DNA of 64,000 nt from Verrucomicrobiia bacterium (GTDB lineage: Bacteria; Verrucomicrobiota; Verrucomicrobiia; Opitutales; Opitutaceae), in contig WYBX01000018.1 in the NCBI GenBank assembly GCA_011525695.1, positions 1-64,000 on the forward strand, written 5' to 3'. Under the pieces are notes generated by a model. The model was not told the DNA's origin. It made no database searches and was given only the letters and a program-made list of their open reading frames with translations. The position numbers and the translations under genes are program-made. Position 1 is the stretch's first letter. Every line of letters begins with the position of its first letter. Positions 29,903 to 39,407 of this stretch are shown piece by piece.

Positions 29903-31912
29903 ATGATCGCCAATCCCGGGAACCAGCCTGAAGTTCGCATCGGGTTTTATGTCTGCCACTGCGGCCACAACATCGCCGGCGTCGTGGACTGCCCCGCCGT
30001 GGCCGCCTATGTGGCGGGCCTGCCCGGCGTCGTCCTGTCACGGGACTACAAATACATGTGTTCGGATCCCGGACAGGAACTCCTGCAGCAGGACGTCCGG
30101 GAGCATCGCTTGAACCGCGTGATCGTGGCGTCGTGCTCGCCCCTGTTGCATGAGCACACGTTCCGGCAGGCGACGGCGGCGGCCGGCTTGAACCCGTTCC
30201 TGTGCCACATGGTGAATCTGCGGGAGCATGCAGCCTGGGTGCACACCGACCGCCATGCCGCCACGGAGAAGGCGAAGGCGCTGGCGCGCGCGGCGGTGCG
30301 GCGCGTGACATGGCACCGCGCGCTGGAGGTCAAGCGTGCGCCCATTCATCCGCAGGTGCTCATTGTCGGGGGCGGGATTGCGGGAATTCACGCCGCGCTG
30401 GTGCTCGCCGAGGCCGGGAAGGAAGTTTTCCTCGTCGAACGCGAGCCGTCGATCGGCGGGCACATGGCGAGATTCGACAAGACGTTTCCGACGCTCGATT
30501 GCGCGGCCTGCATCCTGACTCCGAAGATGTCAGCGGTGGGCACGCATCCGCGGATCACGCTCTGGACCTATTCGGAGGTCACCAAGGTGGAGGGTTATGT
30601 CGGCAACTTCACGGTGACGGTGACCCGGAAGCCCCGCTACGTGCACGAGGACCGCTGCACCGGCTGCCAGGAATGTGTCGCCCATTGCGTCTACAAGGAG
30701 GCGAAATTCCGGGACGAATTCAACGAGGGGCTGGGCAAACGGAAGCCGATTTACATCCCCTTTCCCCAGGCGACGCCGCAGGTGACGCTGATCGATCCGC
30801 TGGTCTGCCTCAATTTCAAGAAGGGGGTTCTGACCAACCGCTGCAAGCAGACGTGTGTCGAGGCCTGCGGTGATCGCCAGGCAATCGATTTCCAGCAGCA
30901 GGAGGAGTATCTGCAAATCAAGGTGGGCACCATCCTGGTGACGACGGGCTTCCAGACCTTCGATGTCCGGCGGATGCCCCAGTATGGCTACGGCACGTTC
31001 CCGAATGTCTACACCGCGCTGGAGGTGGAGCGTCTCGTCAATGCCTCCGGACCCACCGGCGGCGAGGTGCTGCTGCGGGATGGTCGACGGCCCGGCGCGA
31101 TCGGCATCGTGCATTGCGTCGGCTCGCGCGACAAGAAGACCAACCGCTGGTGTTCGCGGGTGTGCTGCATGTACTCGCTCAAGCTGGCGCACCTGCTGAA
31201 GGAGCACAGTGGCGCGGAGGTGTATAATTTCTACATCGACCTGCGCACGCCGGGGAAGGGGTACGAGGAATTTTACGACAAGCTGAACACCGAGGGGGTG
31301 CACTTCATCCGCGGCCGGGTGGGGGAGGTTACGGACTGGGCCGTCACTCCGGAGGAGGAAGGCAAGCTCGTGATTCGCGTCGAGGATACGCTCGCCGGAT
31401 TCGTGCGGCGGATTCCCGTCGACATGGTGGTGCTTTCAACCGGGCTGGAGCCGCGTCATGATGCCCAGGCCGTGCGCCGGATGTTCAACATGAGCTGCGG
31501 CACGGAGGGCTTCTTCCTCGAACGGCATCCCAAGCTGGCGCCGGTGAGCACGTTCACCGATGGCGTCTTTATTGCGGGCTGCTGCCAGGGCCCGCGCGAC
31601 ATCCCCGACACGGTGGCGCAGGCCGGCGCCGCCGCCGCCGAAGCGCTGGCCCTGATCGACCGGGGCTATGTCGAGCAGGAGCCGAACACGGCGCATGTGC
31701 TCGACGATTGTTCCGGCTGCAAGTCATGCCTGCCCCTCTGCCCCTATGCCGCCATCACGATCGACCCGGTGAGCCGGAAGGCGGTAATCAATGAGGCTCT
31801 CTGCAAGGGATGTGGCACGTGTGTCGCGTCCTGTCCGTCCGGTTCCATCGGGCAGCACCTCTTTGAGGATGACGAGCTGCTGAACGAGATCGCCGGCGTG
31901 CTCGCGGAATGA
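29903..31912 (+). CDS. hdrA: Heterodisulfide reductase subunit A-like flavin electron-bifurcating protein
   Basis: A 669-residue protein with the HdrA layout: an N-terminal cysteine-bearing region (FYVCHCGHNIAG, C80-type VASCSP), an FAD Rossmann motif VGGGIAGIHAAL at about 155-166, a DCAACILTPKM site near 199-209, inserted cluster cysteines (252, 255, 258, 262 and 302, 314, 318, 322) and two C-terminal ferredoxin motifs (CSGCKSCLPLCP and CKGCGTCVASCP). The FAD is the site of flavin-based bifurcation, splitting electrons between low-potential ferredoxin and the HdrB disulfide. Classical length. Confidence 0.94.
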   Translation: MIANPGNQPEVRIGFYVCHCGHNIAGVVDCPAVAAYVAGLPGVVLSRDYKYMCSDPGQELLQQDVREHRLNRVIVASCSPLLHEHTFRQATAAAGLNPFLCHMVNLREHAAWVHTDRHAATEKAKALARAAVRRVTWHRALEVKRAPIHPQVLIVGGGIAGIHAALVLAEAGKEVFLVEREPSIGGHMARFDKTFPTLDCAACILTPKMSAVGTHPRITLWTYSEVTKVEGYVGNFTVTVTRKPRYVHEDRCTGCQECVAHCVYKEAKFRDEFNEGLGKRKPIYIPFPQATPQVTLIDPLVCLNFKKGVLTNRCKQTCVEACGDRQAIDFQQQEEYLQIKVGTILVTTGFQTFDVRRMPQYGYGTFPNVYTALEVERLVNASGPTGGEVLLRDGRRPGAIGIVHCVGSRDKKTNRWCSRVCCMYSLKLAHLLKEHSGAEVYNFYIDLRTPGKGYEEFYDKLNTEGVHFIRGRVGEVTDWAVTPEEEGKLVIRVEDTLAGFVRRIPVDMVVLSTGLEPRHDAQAVRRMFNMSCGTEGFFLERHPKLAPVSTFTDGVFIAGCCQGPRDIPDTVAQAGAAAAEALALIDRGYVEQEPNTAHVLDDCSGCKSCLPLCPYAAITIDPVSRKAVINEALCKGCGTCVASCPSGSIGQHLFEDDELLNEIAGVLAE

Positions 31913-31928
31913 AAACCCATGTGATCCC

Positions 31929-32444
31929 ATGACGGCGCGCACAGAACCTCCGGCGGGCAGCAGCGGCTGGACACCCCGTATCGTCGCATTCTTCTGCAAC
32001 TGGTGCACCTATACCGCGGCCGACCTCGCCGGAGTCTCCCGGCTGAAGCATGAACCGAATGCGCGGGTGATTCGGTTGATGTGCTCCGGTCGTGTCGATC
32101 CCCAGTTTGTGCTGGAGGCCTTCGCCCATGGCGCTGATGGCGTGCTGATTGGCGGCTGCCATCCGGGCGACTGCCATTACGCCGAAGGAAACTACAAGAT
32201 GCTGCGCCGGTTCCGGCTGCTGCAGCGGACCCTGCGCCAACTCGGGATTGAGGAATCCCGGATTCGGCTGGAGTGGATTTCGGCCGCGGAAGGGGAAAAG
32301 GTGAAAGCGGTCGTGAACGACATGGTGCACCAGCTCACGGTTCTCGGACCCTTGAACCTGCCGGGCCGCTTCCGGGAGTGGGACGGCGAACTCGAGCCGT
32401 CCACCCCGTCCGCGGCCCAGGAGGAATCCATCCATGCCAGCTAA
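31929..32444 (+). CDS. mvhD: Hydrogenase-Hdr linker subunit MvhD (2Fe-2S)
   Basis: A 171-residue protein of the methyl-viologen-reducing hydrogenase delta family. The 2Fe-2S ligands appear as CNWCTY, LMCSGRVDP and GGCHPGDCHY. It carries electrons from the hydrogenase MvhA/MvhG to HdrA. It starts 17 bases after hdrA and overlaps mvhG by 11 bases. The N-terminal 15 residues and the C-terminal acidic tail are variable in the family. Confidence 0.93.
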   Translation: MTARTEPPAGSSGWTPRIVAFFCNWCTYTAADLAGVSRLKHEPNARVIRLMCSGRVDPQFVLEAFAHGADGVLIGGCHPGDCHYAEGNYKMLRRFRLLQRTLRQLGIEESRIRLEWISAAEGEKVKAVVNDMVHQLTVLGPLNLPGRFREWDGELEPSTPSAAQEESIHAS

Positions 32445-33426
32445 ACCCAAGGTCGCGTTCTATTGGTGTGGCTCCTGCGGGGGCTGCGAGGAGGCGGTGG
32501 TGGACCTCGCGGAAGAACTGCTCGGAGTGACCGCGCAGGTGGAGATTGTATGCTGGCCGGTGGCGCTGGATTTCAAGAAACGCCATGTGGAGGCGCTGCC
32601 CGACCAGGGGATCGCCGCGACGTTCCTGAACGGTGCGATTCGAACCAGCGAGCAGGAGGAAATGGCCCGGCTCTTCCGCCGCAAGAGCGAGTGCCTCATC
32701 GCCTATGGTGCCTGCGCTCAGCTGGGTGGAATCCCGGGCCTGGCCAACCAATTCGATCGCGATGCCCTGGTGGATTTCAACTACCAGGATGCCCCCTCCG
32801 TCACCAACGAGGAAAACTTGCGGCCGCAGGCGCGCACCGGTGCGAATGGCCAGTCTCTGCACCTGCCGCGACTGCATGAGCGGGTCAGGGCTCTCGACCA
32901 GGTGGTGCCGGTCGATTACTATGTTCCCGGCTGCCCGCCCACGCCCGAGCTGACCAAGGCGGCCATAGGTGACCTCCTGGCCGGCAGGCTGCCCGCGCGC
33001 GGATCGGTCCTGGCGCCGGACGTGGCACTCTGCGAGCAGTGCCCCCGCCGCGACACCAAACCCGTCGATTTGAGCTTCACCCAGTTTCGCCGTCCGCACC
33101 TGACCACCATCGATCCGGAGATCTGCCTCTTGGCCCAGGGCCTGGTGTGCATGGGGCCGGCGACACGGGCCGGCTGCGGCGGGGCCTGCATGCAGGCGAA
33201 CATGCCCTGCACCGGCTGCTTCGGCCCCACCTCACGGGTGCGTGACCAGGGAGCCAAGATGCTCGCCTCGTTGTGCGCCAACCTGGCGGCGAAGGACGAA
33301 CCTGAAATTGACCGGGCGCTCGATGGAATTCCCGATCCGGCGGGCACCTTCTACCGGTATGGCATGGCCCGGAGCCTGCTTCGTGGCCGGATCGGTCTGT
33401 CTGCACGGGAGGCCCATCATGGATGA
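32434..33426 (+). CDS. mvhG: [NiFe] hydrogenase small subunit MvhG-like (group 3c)
   Basis: A 330-residue electron-transfer subunit. The proximal cluster motif WCGSCGGCEEA (C12, C15), GACAQLGG and VPGCPPTPE are all present, followed by a cysteine-rich C-terminal part (CEQCPR and CMGPATRAGCGGACMQANMPCTGC) that binds medial and distal clusters. No twin-arginine signal is present, so it is cytosolic, as expected for group 3. It overlaps mvhA by 8 bases. Confidence 0.94.
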   Translation: MPAKPKVAFYWCGSCGGCEEAVVDLAEELLGVTAQVEIVCWPVALDFKKRHVEALPDQGIAATFLNGAIRTSEQEEMARLFRRKSECLIAYGACAQLGGIPGLANQFDRDALVDFNYQDAPSVTNEENLRPQARTGANGQSLHLPRLHERVRALDQVVPVDYYVPGCPPTPELTKAAIGDLLAGRLPARGSVLAPDVALCEQCPRRDTKPVDLSFTQFRRPHLTTIDPEICLLAQGLVCMGPATRAGCGGACMQANMPCTGCFGPTSRVRDQGAKMLASLCANLAAKDEPEIDRALDGIPDPAGTFYRYGMARSLLRGRIGLSAREAHHG

Positions 33427-34906
33427 TGCATCGAAAACCTCCCGTGGGCGCAGGCTCACCATCGATCCCATCACCCGCCTGGAAGGCCATGGCCGGATCG
33501 AAATCTTCCTCGACGACGCCGGGAGCGTGGAGCACGCCTACCTCCAGATCCCGGAGTTGCGCGGTTTCGAGGTCTTCTGCCAAGGCCGGCCGGCCGAGGA
33601 CATGCCGCATCTCACCAGCCGGATCTGCGGAGTCTGCCCGACCGCCCATCACATGGCGGCGACCAAGGCCCTGGATGATCTTTTCGGTGTGCAGCCAACG
33701 GATACCGCCCGTAGGATTCGCGAACTGGTCTACAACGCGTTCATGTTCGAGGACCACGCGCTGCACCTTTATGTGCTCGGCGGGCCGGACTTCATCGTCG
33801 GGCCCCAGGCGCCGGCGGCAGAGCGGAACATCCTTGGGGTGATTGGCCGGGTGGGTGTCGAGGTGGGCCGCCAGGTGATCGCGATGCGGCGGCGGGTTCG
33901 AGAACTGATTGCCTACTTCGGGGGCAAGGTGATCCACCCCGTTTTCGGGCTGCCCGGAGGCGTCTCGAAGGGGCTCCAACCCACGGATCTGCCACGTTTC
34001 CAGCAACTCGCGCAGGACGCGCGGGACTTCGCCCTGTTCACCAACCAGGTGTTTCACGACCTGGTCCTCGCCCGATCCGACTACGTGCAGCTCATCACGT
34101 CGGATGCCTACACCCACCGCACCTATTACATGGGAATGGTCGACGCCCGCGATCGCGTGAGCTTCTATGACGGCCAGATTCGGGTGGTCGATCCATCCGG
34201 GGCCGAGTTCGCGAAATTTCCGGCCCAGCGCTATCGGGAGTTCATTGCGGAGCATGTCGAACCATGGAGCTACATGAAGTTTTGCTACCTTCAGCCGCTG
34301 GGTTGGCAGGGCTTCAAGGATGGACCTGGCTCCGGCGTGTATGCAGTCGCTCCTCTCGCCCGGCTCAATGCCGCCGCCGGGATGTCAACCCCGCTGGCGC
34401 AGCAGGCCGCCGACGAGTACTTCAACCGGCTCGGAGGCCGGCCCGTTCATCATACCCTCGCGAACCACTGGGCGCGGGTGGTCGAACTCATCCAGGCTGC
34501 CGAGACGATGGCAGCGCTCTTGGCTGATCCGCAGATCACGGGAACCGACCTTCGCCGGTTGCCCAGCCAGAACCCGACGGCAGGGATTGGCGCCGTCGAG
34601 GCGCCGCGCGGCACCCTGATTCATCATTACGAAACCGACGAGCGCGGACTGGTCAGGATGGCGAACCTGATTGTTGCCACCCAAAACAATGCGGCGCGCA
34701 TCGCTCTCAGCGTGGAGAAGGCGGCGAAAGGAGTGATCAAGCAGGGGGAGGTCTCCGAAGGACTGCTGAACATGGTCGAGATGGCCTTTCGGGCCTACGA
34801 TCCCTGCTTCGGCTGCGCCACCCATTCGCTGCCGGGACATCTGCCATTGAAGGTGACCCTTTACAACCGCCAGCGCCAGGTCATCCGGCAAATCGTGCAG
34901 GAGTGA
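33419..34906 (+). CDS. mvhA: [NiFe] hydrogenase large subunit MvhA-like (group 3c)
   Basis: A 495-residue catalytic subunit that takes up H2 in the cytosol. The nickel ligands lie in RICGVCPTAHH (C70, C73) and in DPCFGCATH at 461-469 (C463, C466). A 26-residue peptide follows the last histidine, which is the normal substrate of the maturation protease encoded just downstream. The ATG at 33419 (MDDASK) overlaps mvhG; the longer open frame from 33242 is not used. Together with mvhD, mvhG and hdrABC it forms the electron-bifurcating set. Confidence 0.95.
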   Translation: MDDASKTSRGRRLTIDPITRLEGHGRIEIFLDDAGSVEHAYLQIPELRGFEVFCQGRPAEDMPHLTSRICGVCPTAHHMAATKALDDLFGVQPTDTARRIRELVYNAFMFEDHALHLYVLGGPDFIVGPQAPAAERNILGVIGRVGVEVGRQVIAMRRRVRELIAYFGGKVIHPVFGLPGGVSKGLQPTDLPRFQQLAQDARDFALFTNQVFHDLVLARSDYVQLITSDAYTHRTYYMGMVDARDRVSFYDGQIRVVDPSGAEFAKFPAQRYREFIAEHVEPWSYMKFCYLQPLGWQGFKDGPGSGVYAVAPLARLNAAAGMSTPLAQQAADEYFNRLGGRPVHHTLANHWARVVELIQAAETMAALLADPQITGTDLRRLPSQNPTAGIGAVEAPRGTLIHHYETDERGLVRMANLIVATQNNAARIALSVEKAAKGVIKQGEVSEGLLNMVEMAFRAYDPCFGCATHSLPGHLPLKVTLYNRQRQVIRQIVQE

Positions 34907-34932
34907 CCTGAAGCCGCCAAACCCAGGCTGCC

Positions 34933-35457
34933 ATGACCAAGGTTCCACCCCGGGTGCTTGTCCTCGGCCTTGGCAACGATGCGCTCTCCGACGACGCGGT
35001 TGGGTTGCATGTCGCGCGTGAAGTGCGGGATCGGCTGGAGGACAGGCCAGTGGTGGCCGTGGTTGAATCCGTGGGCACGGGGCTCACGCTCCTGGACGAG
35101 ATCGTCGGCTGTGACCGGCTGGTACTGATCGATGCGGTCCAGACGGGGACGGTGGCGCCGGGCACGGTCTGCGAATGGTCGCTCGACGCCGAGCCGGCCC
35201 GTCGGATTGCCGCCCCGCACAGCGTTGGGATATTCGAGACCATTGCCCTCGGCCAGCGATTCGGACTGCACCTGCCGGTCCAGGTGGAGATCGTCACGGT
35301 CGAGGTGGAGGATGCAGCGACCTTGAACTTTGGACTGACGCCGTCCGTCCAAGCGGCGGTGAACGTGGCCGCGAGCCGGGTTGTGCGGCTGGTCAAGCGG
35401 TGGCTCGAGAACCATCCTCCGGTCGAGCCGGCCGATGCCCCGCTCCGGGGTGGCTGA
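34933..35457 (+). CDS. Hydrogenase maturation endopeptidase (HycI/HyaD family)
   Basis: A 174-residue nickel-dependent protease. The GLGNDALSDDAVG motif (metal ligand and substrate site), the internal acidic residue in LIDAVQTG and PHSVG supply the usual E/D/H metal ligands. It should clip the 26-residue tail of MvhA once nickel is in place. It starts 26 bases after mvhA and closes the operon. The precise subtype name is not assigned. Confidence 0.88.
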   Translation: MTKVPPRVLVLGLGNDALSDDAVGLHVAREVRDRLEDRPVVAVVESVGTGLTLLDEIVGCDRLVLIDAVQTGTVAPGTVCEWSLDAEPARRIAAPHSVGIFETIALGQRFGLHLPVQVEIVTVEVEDAATLNFGLTPSVQAAVNVAASRVVRLVKRWLENHPPVEPADAPLRGG

Positions 35458-35590
35458 TTCTTGCCACTGAACAGCCCTGGCGTGCCAAACGGCGACTTCC
35501 GGAATTCCGGAAGTTGACACGCTTGCCTCCTGCGGGTGCTGGACGCTCGATCCATGGCGTCCAGGGACCCTTTTGCCTCCTTTTTCCGCC

Positions 35591-36049
35591 ATGGCCCCCT
35601 TCACCGCTTCAGCCTTAATTCCACCATCTGCCCCGCCCAATGCCCTCTCGGTGGTCGTGGCGGATGATGTCCCCGAGATTCAGGAACTCGTCCGGCTGTG
35701 GCTGACGGAGTTGGGACATGCGGTCACGTGCGCGGCTTCAGGCCAGGAGGTGATTCGGCTGCTCAAGCACCAGTCGTTCGACGTCATCGTGGCGGATGTG
35801 CTGATGCCCGACGGCGATGGCCTCGACATCATCGTCGCGCTGAAGAAAGCCCACGCGCATTCGAAGGTGCTGGCGATTTCAGGCGGGGGAAAGTACATGT
35901 CGGCCAGCGAATGCCTGCGCATTGCGAAGGGCATTGGAGCCGACGAAATGCTGATGAAACCCTTTAACCGGATGCAGCTGGTTGATGCAGTGCAACGGCT
36001 GGGCGGGCTTGGGCGCCCGACCAGCCCTCCGCTTGCATTCCAGCCGTAG
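35591..36049 (+). CDS. Stand-alone response-regulator receiver protein
   Basis: A single CheY-type domain of about 152 residues. The acidic pair in VVVADDVPEI, the phospho-acceptor aspartate in VIVADVLMPDGDG and the conserved lysine in LMKPFN are all present. No output domain. A TTG start at 35573 would add six residues. It follows the hydrogenase operon with no kinase nearby. It is the second lone receiver in the window. Confidence 0.83.
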   Translation: MAPFTASALIPPSAPPNALSVVVADDVPEIQELVRLWLTELGHAVTCAASGQEVIRLLKHQSFDVIVADVLMPDGDGLDIIVALKKAHAHSKVLAISGGGKYMSASECLRIAKGIGADEMLMKPFNRMQLVDAVQRLGGLGRPTSPPLAFQP

Positions 36050-36077
36050 CCGGCCGAAATGCGCAATCGGCAGTTCG

Positions 36078-36626
36078 ATGCCGCCGCGCATGTTCACCCA
36101 ACCGCCGAAGATTCTGATTGGACGGGCCACTCTCCAGGATGCGGGTGCGGTGGCTGCGGTGCGGCTGGCGGCGGCGCGGGACCTCACCCGTCGCTTCGGC
36201 GAGGGCACCTGGTCGTACGCCTCAGACTCGGAGGCGGGCGTGCGACTGGAGGTGGAAAGCGGCCAGGTATTCCAGGGACGCACGGCCGCGACCGTGGTCG
36301 CCACCTTTCGTCTGTCCTCCCGAAATCCATGGCTGGGTGACACCAGTTTTTTCACGTCGTCCGCGACGGCGCTCTATCTCACGTCGATGGCGGTGTTGCC
36401 GAAGTATCAGCGTTCGGGCGTGGGGAGACTTTGCATCGAGCAAGCCGTGCGCATCGCGCGCGAATGGCCCGCCGGTGCCATCCGGCTTGATGCCTATGAC
36501 GCCCCCGCCGGGGCTGGAGAGTTTTATCGGAAGTGCGGATTTCGGGAAGTGCACCGGGGCGAATACCACGGCACACCCCTCATCTGGTTTGAACGCCTGC
36601 TCGGCTATCATTGGCCCGGTCGGTGA
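36078..36626 (+). CDS. GNAT-family N-acetyltransferase
   Basis: A 182-residue protein with the GNAT fold. The acetyl-CoA-binding motif is readable as VLPKYQRSGVGRLCIEQAV, followed by the GAGEFYRKCGFREV segment typical of motif B. Substrate cannot be told from sequence. The start at 36078 is one of several; 36090 is also possible. It starts 28 bases after the receiver gene and may be co-transcribed with it. Confidence 0.8.
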   Translation: MPPRMFTQPPKILIGRATLQDAGAVAAVRLAAARDLTRRFGEGTWSYASDSEAGVRLEVESGQVFQGRTAATVVATFRLSSRNPWLGDTSFFTSSATALYLTSMAVLPKYQRSGVGRLCIEQAVRIAREWPAGAIRLDAYDAPAGAGEFYRKCGFREVHRGEYHGTPLIWFERLLGYHWPGR

Positions 36627-36730
36627 ACGACCAGCCGACCACGGCGGCCGCATCCGTGAGCGGGTAAGCGCTTCGCATCGGGACAGGACTCGCCAGCCGT
36701 CTGCGCGACCCCGGCGCACCGGTTTGGTGC

Positions 36731-37300
36731 TTACCGGCTTCCCGCAGGCGTTCCCGTGCACTGCCAGGGAATATTGCTCAGGAATTTCGCCGCACAGGGT
36801 TCGCAAATTCCATGGGAAATCCGCGGCAGCACGGGCAACTCGAGCAGTTTCAGCCGCTGCACTGCAGTCTCCAACTCCAGCCAGTCGCCATCAGGCCCGG
36901 CCACGGCATGGCACCAGCCGCAGACGCGGAGTATTTGGTCGCTGCGCTCCCGTGCGGTGTCGAACAGCGGAATCGGCGCGCGCTTTTCCTGGGCGAGCAG
37001 GGTCGAGCAAAACTCCACCTGCTCCTGTTTCCGCGCGATCACCATTTCGAACAGGCGACGGTAATCGGACGAATCGCAACGGAAGGTGAAGCGGACCTCG
37101 AGGCCGGCGCGGGCACGCGAGATCAGCCGGCGGTAGACGGTCCGTACTTCCTCGCTGCCGATGAAATCCCACAGCGGGCGGAACATGACGTGGTGGGGCA
37201 ATACCGCTTCACCACCATTGTAGATGGCGAACTCCGACCACGCCGCATTGGCGCCGCAGATGCGGTCCTGATCGTTGATCGAGTAGACGACCGGATTCAT
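36731..37300 (-). CDS. PAS-like sensor protein with C-terminal HGIC cysteine motif
   Basis: A 189-residue cytosolic protein. Its first two-thirds resemble a PAS fold (IYSINDQDRICGANAAWSEFA type opening; R and W anchors). The end carries CGWCHAVAGPDGDWLEL and SHGICEPCAAKF, four cysteines plus histidine that look like a metal or heme-type site often found at the end of bacterial PAS proteins. There is no kinase or DNA-binding domain. Function is unknown; redox or ligand sensing is the likeliest role. Confidence 0.65.
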   Translation of the reverse strand: MNPVVYSINDQDRICGANAAWSEFAIYNGGEAVLPHHVMFRPLWDFIGSEEVRTVYRRLISRARAGLEVRFTFRCDSSDYRRLFEMVIARKQEQVEFCSTLLAQEKRAPIPLFDTARERSDQILRVCGWCHAVAGPDGDWLELETAVQRLKLLELPVLPRISHGICEPCAAKFLSNIPWQCTGTPAGSR

Positions 37301-37456
37301 TGAGACAGGCGAGAATTGGCGGGCCGGGAGCCGGGTACAAGGCTGGAGGAACGTCCTGGCCTCGCATGCCGGAACCAGCCCGGCATGCGGCATTACAGTG
37401 ACTCACTGGCGGCGGTACCCGCCATGACCCACGCGCGCGCCGCGCATTCAGGGACG

Positions 37457-38713
37457 TCACATCTGGCTACGGAACAACCCGAGGGTGTGCTCCCACAGCT
37501 TTTCGCCTGCCGGGCGGGATTTCCACTCGGCCAGGCTCACCGTGCGGCTGCGGCGCTTGTCTTCTTCGAAGATTGCCTCGAGCCGGGCGGCAAGACTCGC
37601 GTCATGGACATTGAGGTTGGCCTCGTCGTTGAGCTGGAACGATCGATTGTCGAAATTGGTCGAGCCGACCGATGCCCACAGGCCATCGACGACCATCAGC
37701 TTGCAATGGAACGTGGTGGGCTGGAATTCATAGAATTTCGCACCGGCTTCCAGCAGGGGACCCCAGCGGGAGCGGCTCGCCCGCCGTACCAGCGGCGCAT
37801 CCGTGTGGCGGTTGGGAGTGATGATCTCGATCCGCACGCCGCGGCGGGCGGCGTCCACCAGCAGTCCCGAGGCGAGATCGTCCGGCACGAAATAGGCCTG
37901 TTCGAGCAGGATCCGATCCCGCGCTGCCGCGATCGAGAGGAGGTACATCAACCGGATGTCCTCGCTGCCTTCCTGCGGCGAGCTGTGGAACATCTGGGCG
38001 AGGTGGGGGCCGGCGGATTTCAGCTGGGGGAAATAGCGTTCGTCATGCTCGACGGTCGAACGCGTCTTGATCCAGTTGGCCATGAAGGCGGACTGCATCT
38101 GCGTCACCACGGGGCCCTCGATCCGAAAATGGGTGTCGCGCCAGTGGTCGGGATCCTGGGCGTGTCCGCGCCACTCATCCGCGATTCCCACTCCGCCCGT
38201 AAACCCGATCCGTCCGTCGACGATGAGCAGTTTGCGATGCGTGCGGTTGTTGAACCGGGAGAGGTGATACCAGCTCAGCGGGTGGAACTTCTCCACTTCG
38301 CCCCCGGCGTTGCGGATGAGGTCGAGCAGGGCGGGATCCATCTTGCTGGAGCCGACGAAATCGATCAGCACGTGCACCCGCACCCCGGCGCGCGCCCGCT
38401 CGGCGAGGGCTTCGGCGAACTCCTGACCGATCGCCGCCCGCCAGTAGATGAAGGTTTCAAAGGTGATCGAATGCCGCGCCTCACGGATCGCCGCGAGCAT
38501 GGCCGGAAAGATGGCATCGCCATTGACGAGTTCCTGGATCCGGTTGCCCCCGACGAGGGGAGGTCCGAGCAAGCCGTTCATCGCGCGGACAAATTGTGGA
38601 TCGCCGATGGCGTAATCGCAGTGGATCCGGTGGCGCAGGTGCTTTTCTCCCGAGATGAAGTTGGCGAGAATGACGGTAAGGATTACGCCGAGGGCAATGC
38701 CGAGGAAGAACAT
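37457..38713 (-). CDS. Phospholipase D-family protein, cardiolipin synthase-like
   Basis: A 418-residue membrane-anchored enzyme (N-terminal helix MFFLGIALGVILTVILANF) with two HKD motifs, HRKLLIVDGRIGFTGG and HCKLMVVDGLWASVGS. Each supplies His, Lys and Asp for phosphodiester chemistry. The overall layout matches cardiolipin synthase or related PLD proteins such as ClsB. A frame to 38809 adds 32 residues before the membrane anchor; the ATG at 38713 fits better. Confidence 0.85.
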   Translation of the reverse strand: MFFLGIALGVILTVILANFISGEKHLRHRIHCDYAIGDPQFVRAMNGLLGPPLVGGNRIQELVNGDAIFPAMLAAIREARHSITFETFIYWRAAIGQEFAEALAERARAGVRVHVLIDFVGSSKMDPALLDLIRNAGGEVEKFHPLSWYHLSRFNNRTHRKLLIVDGRIGFTGGVGIADEWRGHAQDPDHWRDTHFRIEGPVVTQMQSAFMANWIKTRSTVEHDERYFPQLKSAGPHLAQMFHSSPQEGSEDIRLMYLLSIAAARDRILLEQAYFVPDDLASGLLVDAARRGVRIEIITPNRHTDAPLVRRASRSRWGPLLEAGAKFYEFQPTTFHCKLMVVDGLWASVGSTNFDNRSFQLNDEANLNVHDASLAARLEAIFEEDKRRSRTVSLAEWKSRPAGEKLWEHTLGLFRSQM

Positions 38714-38930
38714 GGGGATTTCTGATCTGACCCGTGCTCCGGGATTTCGTGCGCAATCAGTTCCAACTGCCGGTCCTCTGCCTGGGGATGCGGGGACACG
38801 ATCAACCATCCGGCTGCCGGTCCTCAGGGAAGTGCGTCACCGTGCCCGCCTGGCATTCTCGGATCGGGAAGGCCGGTGCCGGAGGGCCCCCGGGAGTTGA
38901 TTGCGGCAGGCGCTGGAGGGGGCCAGCCTT

Positions 38931-39407
38931 TCAACGACTGGCAGGTTCGATGCGCGGATCGAACGTGAAAGGCTCCGGCTTCCCGATGCTCACCTGGGCG
39001 AAGTCGGGATGCAGCGGGTTGAGGAGAAAATTGAATTCACCGCCGACCACTGCGCTCGGCACCCGGAGCGCCACCGACCGCTTTTCATGGATCCATTGCG
39101 TGCCGAACTCCTGCGTCTCGATGCTATGGGGGTACGCACGCCAGGAGAGGGGCACTTGTCCCGGTTTCTCCACCAAGGCTTCGGGCACGACCGCGGGGAG
39201 GCACGCCCATTCCAGGGCGCCAAGACGGCCGGTCTCATCAGCGTGGACCAACACCTCCAGGGCCGCCAGCGAGCGCGATTCGGCGCAATAAACGACCCGG
39301 ACCCCCGGCAGATTCCACCGGCCGCCGCGTCGGGCGGCGCCCTCGCCGGAGAACGCCCACGGCACCCGGCGGGCGGCACACAGCCGCCAGGCCAGGATTT
39401 CGCTCAC
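38931..39407 (-). CDS. RES-domain toxin
   Basis: A 158-residue protein of the RES family (conserved R near the start, WRLCAARRVPWAFSGEGA, then GRWNLPGVRVVYCAESRSLAALE and a late FNFLLNPLHPD). RES toxins degrade or ADP-ribosylate through NAD+. It overlaps the antitoxin stop by 4 bases (ATGA), the classical arrangement of these pairs. Toxin nature follows from family and context; activity not shown. Confidence 0.88.
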   Translation of the reverse strand: MSEILAWRLCAARRVPWAFSGEGAARRGGRWNLPGVRVVYCAESRSLAALEVLVHADETGRLGALEWACLPAVVPEALVEKPGQVPLSWRAYPHSIETQEFGTQWIHEKRSVALRVPSAVVGGEFNFLLNPLHPDFAQVSIGKPEPFTFDPRIEPASR

